Origin: Anaerolineae bacterium | GTDB taxonomy: Bacteria > Chloroflexota > Anaerolineae > J102 | Assembly: GCA_027036755.1 (NCBI GenBank) | Contig: JALWDV010000338.1 | Span: 1-12,751 of the forward strand | Length of the DNA stretch: 12,751 bases | Reading direction: 5' to 3' | In this document: positions 1-5,998 of the stretch, piece after piece | Layout of the letters: each line of letters starts with the position of its first letter | Position numbering within the stretch: the stretch's first letter is position 1 | The notes under the pieces: model-generated | Seen by the model: only the letters and a program-made list of their open reading frames with translations | Told to the model about the DNA's origin: nothing | Database searches by the model: none | Translations under genes and position numbers: made by a program

Positions 1-266
1 TTAGCGCATGCCCCAAACGCACCAAAATCACTTGGGCGTGTCCAATTTCGGTTGGAATCGTTTGCCACGTCCGCCCGGCGATGAAGTCGCCGGGCTACAA
101 AACAGCGCCGGATAAATCCGGCTAAGCCCCGAAGGGGCGCTGTTTCTAGCCGGGGGACTTTATCCCCCGGCGCTGGCGGCGGGCGCGAAGCGCCCCGCCA
201 ATGAATGGAATATTTTAACTTTCCAACTCATTTTGAATACACCCATTTGAAATTGCAAAGAAACCA
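1..266. other. Noncoding region with a hairpin cluster
   Basis: I find no convincing gene here: the reading frames on both strands are short and interrupted. Positions 73-199 are a dense series of perfect inverted repeats, described separately. The last 60 bases before the first gene are AT-rich, but I see no clear -35/-10 pair and only a weak ribosome-binding site. Confidence 0.6.
73..199. repeat. Cluster of GC-rich perfect hairpins, including a three-way-junction fold
   Basis: Four consecutive dyads can be read directly. GCCCGGCGA (73-81) pairs with TCGCCGGGC (87-95). AAACAGC (100-106) pairs with GCTGTTT (139-145) and encloses two further hairpins: GCCGGAT/ATCCGGC (107-122) and GCCCC/GGGGC (126-138), which together make a cloverleaf-like three-way junction. 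GCCGGGGGA (149-157) pairs with TCCCCCGGC (163-171). GGGCGC (181-186) pairs with GCGCCC (190-195). No T-tract follows any of them, so they are not typical intrinsic terminators. They look like a dispersed REP/BIME-type intergenic repeat; membership of a family is inference. Confidence 0.75.
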
Positions 267-923
267 GTGAAGCGCTTGACCAAAATCCTCCTCATCACCT
301 TCGCCCTGGTCCTGCTGTGGGGCCTCTACGCTTATCTCGATGTGACCTTGCGTTATCGGGGCCGGATTCTCGCGCCCGATGAACTCGATCATCGCCCGGC
401 AGCCATCGTTTTCGGCGCGGGCGTTTATCCCAACGGGCGTCTCAGCCCCATGCTCGAAGATCGGGTTTTGACCGCGGTGGAGCTCTACCGTCAGGGCAAA
501 GTGGACAAATTGCTGATGACTGGCGACAATAGCGTGGTCACCTACAACGAGCCTGTGCACATGGCGGATTACGCCATCGCCCAGGGCGCGCCCGAAGCGG
601 ACATTGCTTTCGATTATGCGGGCCGCCGCACCTACGCCTCTTGCTGGCGAGCCAAACACATCTTCGGCCTCGATGAGGTGGTGCTGGTCACCCAGCGCTT
701 TCATCTGCCCCGAGCCCTTTATCTCTGCCAAAAGCTGGGCCTGAACGCGGTGGGCGTGGCCGCAGACCGCCGTGACTACCATCTGGCCAACACTCGCTAC
801 GCGATTCGCGAGATTCCGGCCCGCATCAAGGCCTGGCTGGATATCCACCTCCTCCATCCCCCGGTCATCGGCGGCGACCCCATCGACATTTTCTCGCCCG
901 ACTACAAAGGACGTTACGAATGA
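267..923 (+). CDS. SanA/YdcF-like DUF218 membrane-anchored protein
   Basis: This 218-residue protein of the ElyC/SanA/YdcF (DUF218) family is probably an inner-membrane protein with an extracytoplasmic domain. Residues 7-24 form one hydrophobic segment after a basic N-terminus (MKRLTK), a signal anchor. The DUF218 core starts at AAIVFGAGVYPNGRLSPML (about 45-63), continues through RVLTAVELYRQGKVDKLLMTG, and includes DYAGRRTYASCWRAKHIFG and the TQRFHLPRALYLC stretch, all of which match the SanA layout. The length is close to SanA, about 240 residues. SanA relatives affect envelope barrier function and vancomycin sensitivity in enterobacteria; the biochemical activity is unknown. The start is GTG: an in-frame stop at 234-236 leaves no better upstream start, and the ribosome-binding site is weak. 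The stop codon overlaps the next start (ATGA), so the two genes are translationally coupled. Confidence 0.85.
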   Translation: MKRLTKILLITFALVLLWGLYAYLDVTLRYRGRILAPDELDHRPAAIVFGAGVYPNGRLSPMLEDRVLTAVELYRQGKVDKLLMTGDNSVVTYNEPVHMADYAIAQGAPEADIAFDYAGRRTYASCWRAKHIFGLDEVVLVTQRFHLPRALYLCQKLGLNAVGVAADRRDYHLANTRYAIREIPARIKAWLDIHLLHPPVIGGDPIDIFSPDYKGRYE

Positions 924-1462
924 AAATCTACACCAAGACCGGCGATTCCGGTGAAACAGCCCTGTTTGGCGGCCAGCGCGTCGCCAAGGATGCGCAGCGC
1001 ATCGAGGCTTATGGCGCGGTGGACGAGCTCAACGCGTTTTTGGGCCTGGCCGTGCGCCATTGCACCAGCCCCGATCTCAAATCCCGTCTGTTGCGGGTGC
1101 AGGGCGAGCTGTTTCAGGTGGGGGCGGATCTGGCGACGCCGTTGGACGCCAAAACATCCTACATCACCCGCCTGGATGCTGACCCCGCCCGCCATCTGGA
1201 AGCGGAAATCGACGAATGGCAGGAGCTGTTGCCGCCGTTGACCAGCTTCATCCTGCCGGGCGGCTCGCAGCCGGGCGCGGCGTTGCACATCGCCCGCACC
1301 ATCTGCCGCCGGGCCGAACGTCGCACCGTGAGCCTGGCCCGGGCCGAGCCCATCAACGAGGCCGTCATCGTTTATCTCAACCGCCTCAGCGATTGGCTGT
1401 TCGTCCTGGCCCGCCTGGTCAACCATCGCCAGAACGTCCCCGAAACGCCCTGGCGGCCATAG
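920..1462 (+). CDS. pduO: PduO-type cob(I)alamin adenosyltransferase
   Basis: This 180-residue ATP:cob(I)alamin adenosyltransferase transfers the 5'-deoxyadenosyl group of ATP to cob(I)alamin to make coenzyme B12. Family signatures are complete. The N-terminal ATP-binding segment TKTGDSGETALFGG spans residues 5-18, AYGAVDELNAFLG starts at residue 30, and FILPGGSQPGAALHIART (110-127) runs into CRRAERR (129-135), which holds the conserved Arg/Glu cluster. The helix YLNRLSDWLFVLAR (152-165) follows. The length is typical of the trimeric, all-helical PduO/MMAB group. The start ATG overlaps the stop of the upstream gene by 4 bp and has an AAAGGA ribosome-binding site inside that gene. No cobalamin biosynthesis genes or B12-dependent mutase lie nearby, so it probably serves salvage or a distant enzyme. 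Confidence 0.95.
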   Translation: MKIYTKTGDSGETALFGGQRVAKDAQRIEAYGAVDELNAFLGLAVRHCTSPDLKSRLLRVQGELFQVGADLATPLDAKTSYITRLDADPARHLEAEIDEWQELLPPLTSFILPGGSQPGAALHIARTICRRAERRTVSLARAEPINEAVIVYLNRLSDWLFVLARLVNHRQNVPETPWRP

Positions 1463-1467
1463 AGGAA

Positions 1468-1541
1468 GATATTGGGTATTGGATATTGGATATTCCGTTC
1501 GCCGCCCGCTACCCAATATCCAACACCCAATACCCAATACC
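1468..1541. repeat. Long imperfect palindrome built from TATTGG-type units
   Basis: The arm 1468-1494 and the arm 1515-1541 are inverted copies that match at 24 of 27 positions, around a 20-base loop. Each arm is a run of near-identical 7-8 base units (ATTGGGT, ATTGGAT, ATTGGAT on the left). All three mismatches are A opposite C on the plus strand, which become U-G wobble pairs in a minus-strand transcript, so only the minus-strand RNA would fold as an unbroken 27-bp stem. The element lies between pduO and the ribosome-binding site of the HD gene. It is not a typical terminator. Confidence 0.8.
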
Positions 1542-1568
1542 GAATATCCCACAAAACCGGAGGTTTTT

Positions 1569-2162
1569 ATGCCACTTCCCACCCGCGATGAAGCCTGGAC
1601 GCTGGTTCAGGAATGGATCACCAATGAAGGATTGCGCAAGCATGTGCTCTCGGTCGAGGCGGCCATGCGCGCCTACGCCCGCAAGTACGGCGAGGACGAG
1701 GAGCTGTGGGGCGTCACCGGTCTGGTGCACGACATGGACTACGAGCGCTGGCCCGATATGACCGACGAGGTCAATGGCCATCCCCGCACCGAGCTACGCC
1801 TGTTCGAGGAATGGGGCTGGCCCCCGGAGCTGATTCACGCGGTGGCCGCCCACGCCGAGCACATGGGCGTGGAGCCCGAGACGCTGATGGCCCGGGCGCT
1901 GCGGGCCTGCGACGAGATCACGGGGTTGATCATCGCCACGGCTTTGGTGCGTCCTAGCAAGGATATCCGGGATGTAAAGGTGAAATCGGTGAAGAAGAAG
2001 TGGAAGGACAAGAGCTTCACCGCGGCCATCGATCGCAACGAGATCGCCCGCAACGTTGAGGCCCTGGGTGAGGATTTGAACGACCACATCGCCCTGGTGC
2101 TGGAGGCGATGAAGGGCATCGCGGCAGAGCTGGGCCTGGACGGGCGGCTCAGTAAGCAGTAA
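1569..2162 (+). CDS. HD-domain metal-dependent phosphohydrolase
   Basis: This 197-residue protein of the HD superfamily is a soluble, probably metal-dependent phosphohydrolase of unknown substrate. The expected metal ligands are all visible: His25 (LRKHVLSVE), the His54-Asp55 pair in GLVHDMDYERW, His71, His95 (AVAAHAEHMG) and Asp115 (RACDEITGL). The C-terminal third is charged (VKVKSVKKKWKDKSF) and helical. The start is the ATG at 1569 because a strong GGAGG (1559-1563) lies 5 bases upstream. A longer in-frame reading from 1479 would translate the palindromic repeat and is rejected. The last codons and the stop lie inside a short tandem repeat (AGTAAGC units), so the exact C-terminus was probably set by that repeat. 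It may be cotranscribed with pduO. Confidence 0.88.
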   Translation: MPLPTRDEAWTLVQEWITNEGLRKHVLSVEAAMRAYARKYGEDEELWGVTGLVHDMDYERWPDMTDEVNGHPRTELRLFEEWGWPPELIHAVAAHAEHMGVEPETLMARALRACDEITGLIIATALVRPSKDIRDVKVKSVKKKWKDKSFTAAIDRNEIARNVEALGEDLNDHIALVLEAMKGIAAELGLDGRLSKQ

Positions 2163-2182
2163 GGCAGTAAACAGTAATCAGT
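2151..2182. repeat. Short degenerate tandem repeat of AGTAANC units
   Basis: Four near-identical units follow one another: AGTAAGC, AGTAAGGC, AGTAAAC, AGTAATC, then AGTT. The array starts inside the 3' end of the HD-domain gene and supplies its TAA stop. It resembles the heptanucleotide short tandem repeats (STRR) of cyanobacteria in style; any evolutionary relation is not shown. Confidence 0.7.
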
Positions 2183-2195
2183 TCGAGCAATAAAA

Positions 2196-2227
2196 CAGGC
2201 CCGGTGCGACGAATCGTATCGGGCCTG
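2196..2227. terminator. GC-rich hairpin downstream of the HD gene
   Basis: CAGGCCCGGT (2196-2205) pairs with ATCGGGCCTG (2218-2227), with one G-U pair, and a small ACGA/TCGT stem lies in the loop. It is 33 bases after the HD gene stop. No T-tract follows, so it is at best a weak or factor-assisted terminator, or a transcript-end stabiliser. Confidence 0.4.
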
Positions 2228-2250
2228 GCTGTCAACAAACTCTGGCTCCA

Positions 2251-2387
2251 CTGCAAAAAGGTCATTTCACCACGGAGACACGGAGGACACGGAGAAAATA
2301 GTGGTAGTTCACAGAGAAATTTCTCTCCAAATCTCACCTTTTTCTTCCTCCGTGCGCTCTGTGCCTCCGTGTTGAAGGTTTTTTCAG
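2251..2387. repeat. CACGGAG-rich imperfect inverted repeat
   Basis: The left part carries three spaced CACGGAG-type motifs (CACGGAGACACGGAGGACAC from 2271) and the right part the complementary series CTCCGTGCGCTCTGTGCCTC (2349-2368) and onward. The dyad extends outward to CTGCAAAAAG on the left and the TTTTTTCAG region on the right. Similar CACGGAGACACGGAG sequences are, to my knowledge, widespread in environmental bacterial genomes. I see no open reading frame of substance and no target duplication. Confidence 0.65.
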
Positions 2388-2498
2388 TACAGCCAACTCT
2401 CTTACGTCATTTCGAGGGAGCGCAGCGACCAAGAAATCCCCTTGCAAACGGGTAGATTCCTCCTCCCTGCGGTCGTCGGAATGACGTAATACTGAAAA
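2381..2498. repeat. Nested inverted repeat between convergent genes
   Basis: TTTTCAGTA (2381-2389) is inverted at 2490-2498, and inside it TTACGTCATTTCGA (2402-2415) is inverted at 2476-2489 with one mismatch. The interior holds GC-rich motifs (GAGGGAGCGCAGCGACC and CCTCCCTGCGGTCG) typical of the common 'GTCATTGCGAG...' intergenic palindrome. The right edge touches the stop codon of the mrp gene, so it may also act at the 3' end of that transcript. Confidence 0.65.
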
Positions 2499-3572
2499 TC
2501 AGATGATCTTCAGTTCGGGCGAGGTCTCGATCTTCTGCATACTCACCTGGGCGGCGAGCTGGCGGGCGATCTCGCGAAATGCGTCGGCGATCTCGGAATC
2601 GGGCTCCACGGCCACGACGGGCGCGCCCAAGTCGCCGCCTTCTCGCACCCGCTGATCCAGGGGCAAGCGCCCGAGGAAGGGCACTTTCAGCTCCTCTGCG
2701 GCCCGCTCCGCGCCGCCATAGCCGAAAATCTCGTAGCGCTGGCCCGTGTCCGGGGCGATGAAGTAGGCCATGTTTTCGATGATGCCCAGGACGGGCACAT
2801 TGAGCTGCTCGAAAGCGGCCAGCCCGCGTCGGGCGTCGGCCAGGGCCACATCCTGCGGCGTGGAGACCACGACGCCGCCGGTGAGGGGCACAGACTGGGC
2901 CAGGGAGAGCTGGGCGTCGCCCGTGCCGGGAGGCATGTCCACGATCATGTAGTCCACCGGCTGCCAGTTCACGTCGGTGAACATCTGGCGGATGGCGGAG
3001 TGCAGCATGGGCCCGCGCCACAAGGCGGCCTGGCCGGGCTTGAGCATGAAGCCCATGGACATGACTTGCACGCCGTAGGCGTTGGCCGGATTCAGCTTCT
3101 GGTTGGTGGGGTTGGGCATGCTGCTGACGCCCATCATCTGGGGCACGTTGGGGCCGTAGATGTCTGCGTCCAGAATGCCGACCTTCGCGCCCATCTGACT
3201 GAGGGCGATGGCCAGGTTCACGGCCACGGTGGTCTTGCCCACGCCGCCCTTGCCGCTGGCGACGGCGATGATGTTCTTGATGGGCAGTTGCAGACGCCCG
3301 AAAATGCGTTCGTCGGCGGTGACGTCTGCATCCAGCTTTACGTTCACCTTCTCCACGCCCGGGACCTGCATGATGGCGTTGCGCACATCGTTTTCGATCT
3401 TGCCCTTGAGAGGGCAGGCGGGCGTGGTCAGCATGATGGTGACGCCAACCTGTCCGCCATTGATGACGATGTCCCTGACCATGTTCAGGGTCACCAGGTC
3501 CTGATGCAATTCGGGCTCCATCACAGAGCCGAGAGCGGCCAGAATCAATTCTTCGGTGGGTTGAATGCTCAT
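2499..3572 (-). CDS. mrp: Mrp/ApbC-family P-loop ATPase, Fe-S cluster carrier-like
   Basis: This 357-residue cytosolic protein has the two-domain Mrp layout. A DUF59/MIP18-like domain (about 1-85) holds TTPACPLKGKIENDVR with Cys53, followed by a MinD/NBP35-type ATPase. The deviant Walker A GKGGVGKTT is at 107-115, the second nucleotide loop DADIYGPNVP at 135-144, and VDMPPGTGDAQL follows later. The family binds and transfers Fe-S clusters to apoproteins. The usual C-terminal CxxC pair is absent: the equivalent segment reads FIAPDTGQRYEIFG, with Ala273 and Thr276 where cysteines are expected. Cluster binding by the standard dimer site is therefore doubtful. Start ATG at 3572, preceded by AAAGGA about 10 bases upstream. 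It lies 80 bp downstream of the oxidoreductase gene on the same strand, probably in one operon. Confidence 0.93.
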   Translation of the reverse strand: MSIQPTEELILAALGSVMEPELHQDLVTLNMVRDIVINGGQVGVTIMLTTPACPLKGKIENDVRNAIMQVPGVEKVNVKLDADVTADERIFGRLQLPIKNIIAVASGKGGVGKTTVAVNLAIALSQMGAKVGILDADIYGPNVPQMMGVSSMPNPTNQKLNPANAYGVQVMSMGFMLKPGQAALWRGPMLHSAIRQMFTDVNWQPVDYMIVDMPPGTGDAQLSLAQSVPLTGGVVVSTPQDVALADARRGLAAFEQLNVPVLGIIENMAYFIAPDTGQRYEIFGYGGAERAAEELKVPFLGRLPLDQRVREGGDLGAPVVAVEPDSEIADAFREIARQLAAQVSMQKIETSPELKII

Positions 3573-3652
3573 AAAATAGATGTCCTTTTATATCGATATG
3601 TTGGGAGTCGTTAGGGGGCGCTTTCTTTTTGATTGCGTTTTGCGGCGGAACG

Positions 3653-4963
3653 TTACTTTTCCATGTCCGTCATCAGTTCCCGGGCGACGCGGCGACCGAT
3701 CTCGACCGCGAAGTTGGTGCCTCGATCCCAGGGGTAGACCTGGCTCATGCTGGCAAAGTACAGGCCGGGCAGGGGGGTGCGCAAGGACGGGATGTTTTGG
3801 GAATGGTTGACGGGGGGGATGGGCTGGGCGTAGCGGGTGCGGAAGAGCCACACGTCTTTCACCCAGTCGGCTTTGAAATCGGGATTGAAACGGCTGAGCG
3901 CGGGCAGGAAGATGTCGGCCAGCTCCTCCTTGCTCATGTCGAAGTAAGGATGATCGGGGGGCAGATAGTCGCCCATGTAGATCAGGTTGTCGCCGCCGTA
4001 ATGTTCGGCCGGGATGAAGTTGGTGTGTTCCACCATGGCCAGGTAGGGGAAGCCCGCTTCTTTGGGCAGGTTGTACCAGTAGTAATCGCCAATCTTGTGT
4101 TTGAGACTGGCGATCATCACCACCGCGCCCATGGATTTGAGCGCCTGCAGTTGGGCGGTGTAGCTTTGGGGCAGTTCGGGGGCCATGTCGGCCATCATCT
4201 GCGGCGAGCTGGTGGCGATGACTGCGTCGTAGGTTTCGGTTCCGGCCGGGGTGATCACGGCCCAGCGCCCGCTTTCGTCCTCGCGGCTGCTGCGAATGGT
4301 GTGCACGGGCGTTTCCAGTCGAATGTCCGCGCCCTGCTGGCGGATGACGTCCGCGAAGCGGTGCAGAAAGGCCTGGAATCCGCCGGTGAAAGTTCCCAGG
4401 CGGGTGGTGCGGGTTTTGAGCCGGGCCCAGAGCCATGCCATGTTCACCACGTCCAGATTTTCTTCGCCGAATTTGCCCACTAGAAGTGGGCGCCAAAGTG
4501 CGTTGTAAACGCGCTCGCCCACCCATTTGCGCATCCATGCGTCCGCGGTGGTCTTTTCCAGGGGCCGCCACCAGGGCGTCAGGCGCAGATACGCGCCCAC
4601 CATCCCGAAACGGGCCACATCCCAGATGGGGAAATGTTTGAGGGTGAATTTGGCGGCCTCGGCGATGGAATCCAGGGGCTGGAATTGGCCATCGGTGTAC
4701 ACAACGGTGTAGGGGCGGGGGAAGAGCACATCCTCTCGCCAGCCCAGCTCATCGATGAGCCCCAGCATGTACTTATCGGACTGGAACCAGTGATGATAGA
4801 ACTTCTCCAGACTCCAGTCCCAGTGCGGGGCTTTGAAACCGGAGGCGATGCCGCCCACCTGGGGCAGCGCTTCGTAAATGGTGATTTGGTGACCAGCTTT
4901 TGTCAGATCGTAAGCGGCGGAAAGTCCGGCGATGCCGGCGCCGATAATCGCGATTTTGTTCAT
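3653..4963 (-). CDS. FAD-dependent amine-oxidase/protoporphyrinogen-oxidase-like oxidoreductase
   Basis: This is a 436-residue flavoprotein. The N-terminus has a classical Rossmann FAD-binding motif, IIGAGIAGLSAAYDLTKAGH (6-25), ending in the acidic Glu31 that binds the ADP-ribose, followed by VGGIASGF. The C-terminus has the second FAD motif, GLYFASMSQVYPWDRGTNFAV. The middle (ETPVHTIRSS..., TYDAVIATSSPQMMADM) matches the NAD(P)-binding-like and amine-oxidase domain of the phytoene desaturase, protoporphyrinogen oxidase and UDP-galactopyranose mutase relatives. It carries no signal peptide or clear membrane segment. The substrate cannot be read from the sequence; I do not call it HemY or CrtI. 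The start is firm because a TAA lies two codons upstream of the ATG. A TAAAAT hexamer ends 8 bases before the start, with a poor -35, so the leader may be very short. Confidence 0.85.
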   Translation of the reverse strand: MNKIAIIGAGIAGLSAAYDLTKAGHQITIYEALPQVGGIASGFKAPHWDWSLEKFYHHWFQSDKYMLGLIDELGWREDVLFPRPYTVVYTDGQFQPLDSIAEAAKFTLKHFPIWDVARFGMVGAYLRLTPWWRPLEKTTADAWMRKWVGERVYNALWRPLLVGKFGEENLDVVNMAWLWARLKTRTTRLGTFTGGFQAFLHRFADVIRQQGADIRLETPVHTIRSSREDESGRWAVITPAGTETYDAVIATSSPQMMADMAPELPQSYTAQLQALKSMGAVVMIASLKHKIGDYYWYNLPKEAGFPYLAMVEHTNFIPAEHYGGDNLIYMGDYLPPDHPYFDMSKEELADIFLPALSRFNPDFKADWVKDVWLFRTRYAQPIPPVNHSQNIPSLRTPLPGLYFASMSQVYPWDRGTNFAVEIGRRVARELMTDMEK

Positions 4964-5102
4964 AGCCCATTATTTTACACCATTCGAGCCCGAATGAACA
5001 CTCCATTTGCAAATTGTTCGTGGATATGCGAGAATCTACGCACTTGTGGGGATGGCTTCTGCATCGAAATGGCTGGCGGGCGGAACTTTAGAATCGCTTG
5101 AT

Positions 5103-5131
5103 TTGATTATTGTTCGGAAAAGTGGTAGAAT
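5103..5131 (+). promoter_or_regulatory. Candidate sigma-70 type promoter for rpsO-pnp
   Basis: TTGATT (5103-5108) and TAGAAT (5126-5131) are separated by exactly 17 bases. The predicted transcription start is near 5138. It is the best promoter match upstream of rpsO, and the MITE-like element sits between it and the gene, so the present transcript would begin with about 300 bases of leader that include the insertion. Confidence 0.5.
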
Positions 5132-5175
5132 TATCAATTGCAGGGAGAAGGCTCCCGCTTAACCTCCCTCCGAAG

Positions 5176-5365
5176 TAGTAGTTGTAACTGCTAACGTATG
5201 CCAGTTGGTTGTCTTTTTCCACTCAAACCTGACAGGTTCTCGTAATCTTGGCGGTAAGATGTGCGCTTTTCAGCCAGCAACGAAGGGTGCAAGGCTCTGA
5301 ATCGCTGCCAAAGGAACCTGTCAGGTTAGTTCAAGCGAAAACGACCTTAGCAGTTACTAGTAGTT
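5176..5365. mobile_element. MITE-like element (174 bp) with 8-bp target duplication, IS66-like ends
   Basis: GTAACTGCTAA (5184-5194) and TTAGCAGTTAC (5347-5357) are perfect 11-bp terminal inverted repeats bounding a 174-bp element with no coding capacity. Directly outside both ends stands the same octamer, TAGTAGTT (5176-5183 and 5358-5365), as expected for a target-site duplication. Ends beginning GTAA with an 8-bp duplication fit the IS66 family, so it is probably a non-autonomous derivative. That assignment is inference; the ends and duplication are seen directly. Inside lies a second inverted pair, AACCTGACAGGTT/AACCTGTCAGGTT. Confidence 0.85.
5226..5327. repeat. Inverted pair of AACCTGACAGGTT palindromes inside the MITE
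   Basis: AACCTGACAGGTTC (5226-5239) recurs as its exact reverse complement at 5314-5327. Each copy is itself an odd palindrome around one central base. The 74 bases between are unremarkable and noncoding. This is either the internal structure of the MITE or an older repeat nested in it. Confidence 0.75.
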
Positions 5366-5445
5366 TGTCAATTCCCACATCTCGCTGGGGCACGCGTCCA
5401 GGTATTCCAACGGTGTCCCGGCCATGAAAAAAGGAGAACTTTTCA

Positions 5446-5715
5446 GTGTCTCTAAGTACTGCCGAGAAGCAGCAAATCATCGAGGAATACCACCTCCACG
5501 AACACGACACCGGCTCTCCCGAAGTGCAGGTGGCATTGCTGACGAAGCGAATCAACCAACTTGTCGAACATTTGAAAACCCACAAACATGATGAGCATTC
5601 CCGCAGGGGATTGCTGAAACTGGTGGGCCAGCGCCGGCGCCATCTGGTGTATCTGCGGCGCAAGGATGCGCAACGCTATCAACAGCTTATCAAGCGATTG
5701 GGCTTGCGTAAATAA
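5446..5715 (+). CDS. rpsO: 30S ribosomal protein S15
   Basis: This 89-residue protein is the full length of bacterial S15, a primary 16S rRNA-binding protein of the 30S platform that also forms an intersubunit bridge. Recognisable stretches are EYHLHEHDTGSPEVQVALLT, the INQLVEHLKTHKHDEHSRRG segment with its conserved His/Asp contacts to 16S helix 22, and the basic tail GQRRRHLVYLRRKDAQRYQQ with KRLGLRK at the end. The start is GTG, with AAGGAG (5431-5436) nine bases upstream. It is followed by pnp in the order conserved in many bacteria. S15 represses its own mRNA in several species; whether this leader does so cannot be told, especially since a MITE lies about 80 bases upstream. Confidence 0.98.
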   Translation: MSLSTAEKQQIIEEYHLHEHDTGSPEVQVALLTKRINQLVEHLKTHKHDEHSRRGLLKLVGQRRRHLVYLRRKDAQRYQQLIKRLGLRK

Positions 5716-5998
5716 TTCCAAATTGATTGCAAAGAAGCGAGCAGATGGCATCGGGAGCACCGTCCGCTCGCTTCTTATGTAATCGACAATCATAACAAAT
5801 CAGCGAAGCAATTCGCATCACATTCCATTCCGCCCGACCGGGACGCATCACCGCACTGCAAGGCGCAGGAATTGGCAAGTGGGCCGTACCATGGTTGTAC
5901 GACTCAGTTTCCAGTCCCTGGGCTTGCAGAAGAAAGCGGGAAATCCCAGGAGGGAAGATGTGTTCGCGCGTCGGGTGAAACAAAACTGAAGGAGTATT
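5716..5998 (+). promoter_or_regulatory. rpsO-pnp spacer and structured pnp leader
   Basis: No gene fits in this 283-base gap. AAGAAGCGAGC (5732-5742) pairs perfectly with GCTCGCTTCTT (5766-5776). No T-run follows, so it resembles an RNA processing stem more than a terminator. Nearer pnp, CGTAC/GTACG (5885-5901) and CCTGGG/CCCAGG (5917-5950) can form further stems, and GAAGGAG (5988-5994) is the pnp ribosome-binding site. In E. coli the same spacer holds an RNase III stem through which PNPase controls its own message; a similar role here is inference. Confidence 0.5.

Larger units (their letters stand above)
4964..5445. other. Intergenic region between the divergent oxidoreductase and rpsO genes
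   Basis: No gene is seen in these 482 bases. The region holds the start side of the minus-strand oxidoreductase gene, a good candidate plus-strand promoter (5103-5131), a short GGGAG-aagg-CTCCC hairpin at 5143-5156, a MITE-like insertion (5176-5365 with its target duplication) and the rpsO leader with AAGGAG at 5431-5436. Confidence 0.6.

Noticed and set aside
1..72. 3' end of a minus-strand gene entering from the left edge
   Set aside because: Although the window begins with TTA, the frame ending there meets another stop after nine codons and shows no recognisable protein.
1479..1568. 30-residue upstream extension of the HD-domain protein
   Set aside because: It translates the TATTGG palindrome and lacks a ribosome-binding site, while a strong GGAGG precedes the ATG at 1569.
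2151..2498. CRISPR array
   Set aside because: The repeats are short tandem units or single dyads; no regularly spaced identical repeats of 25-40 bases with unique spacers occur.
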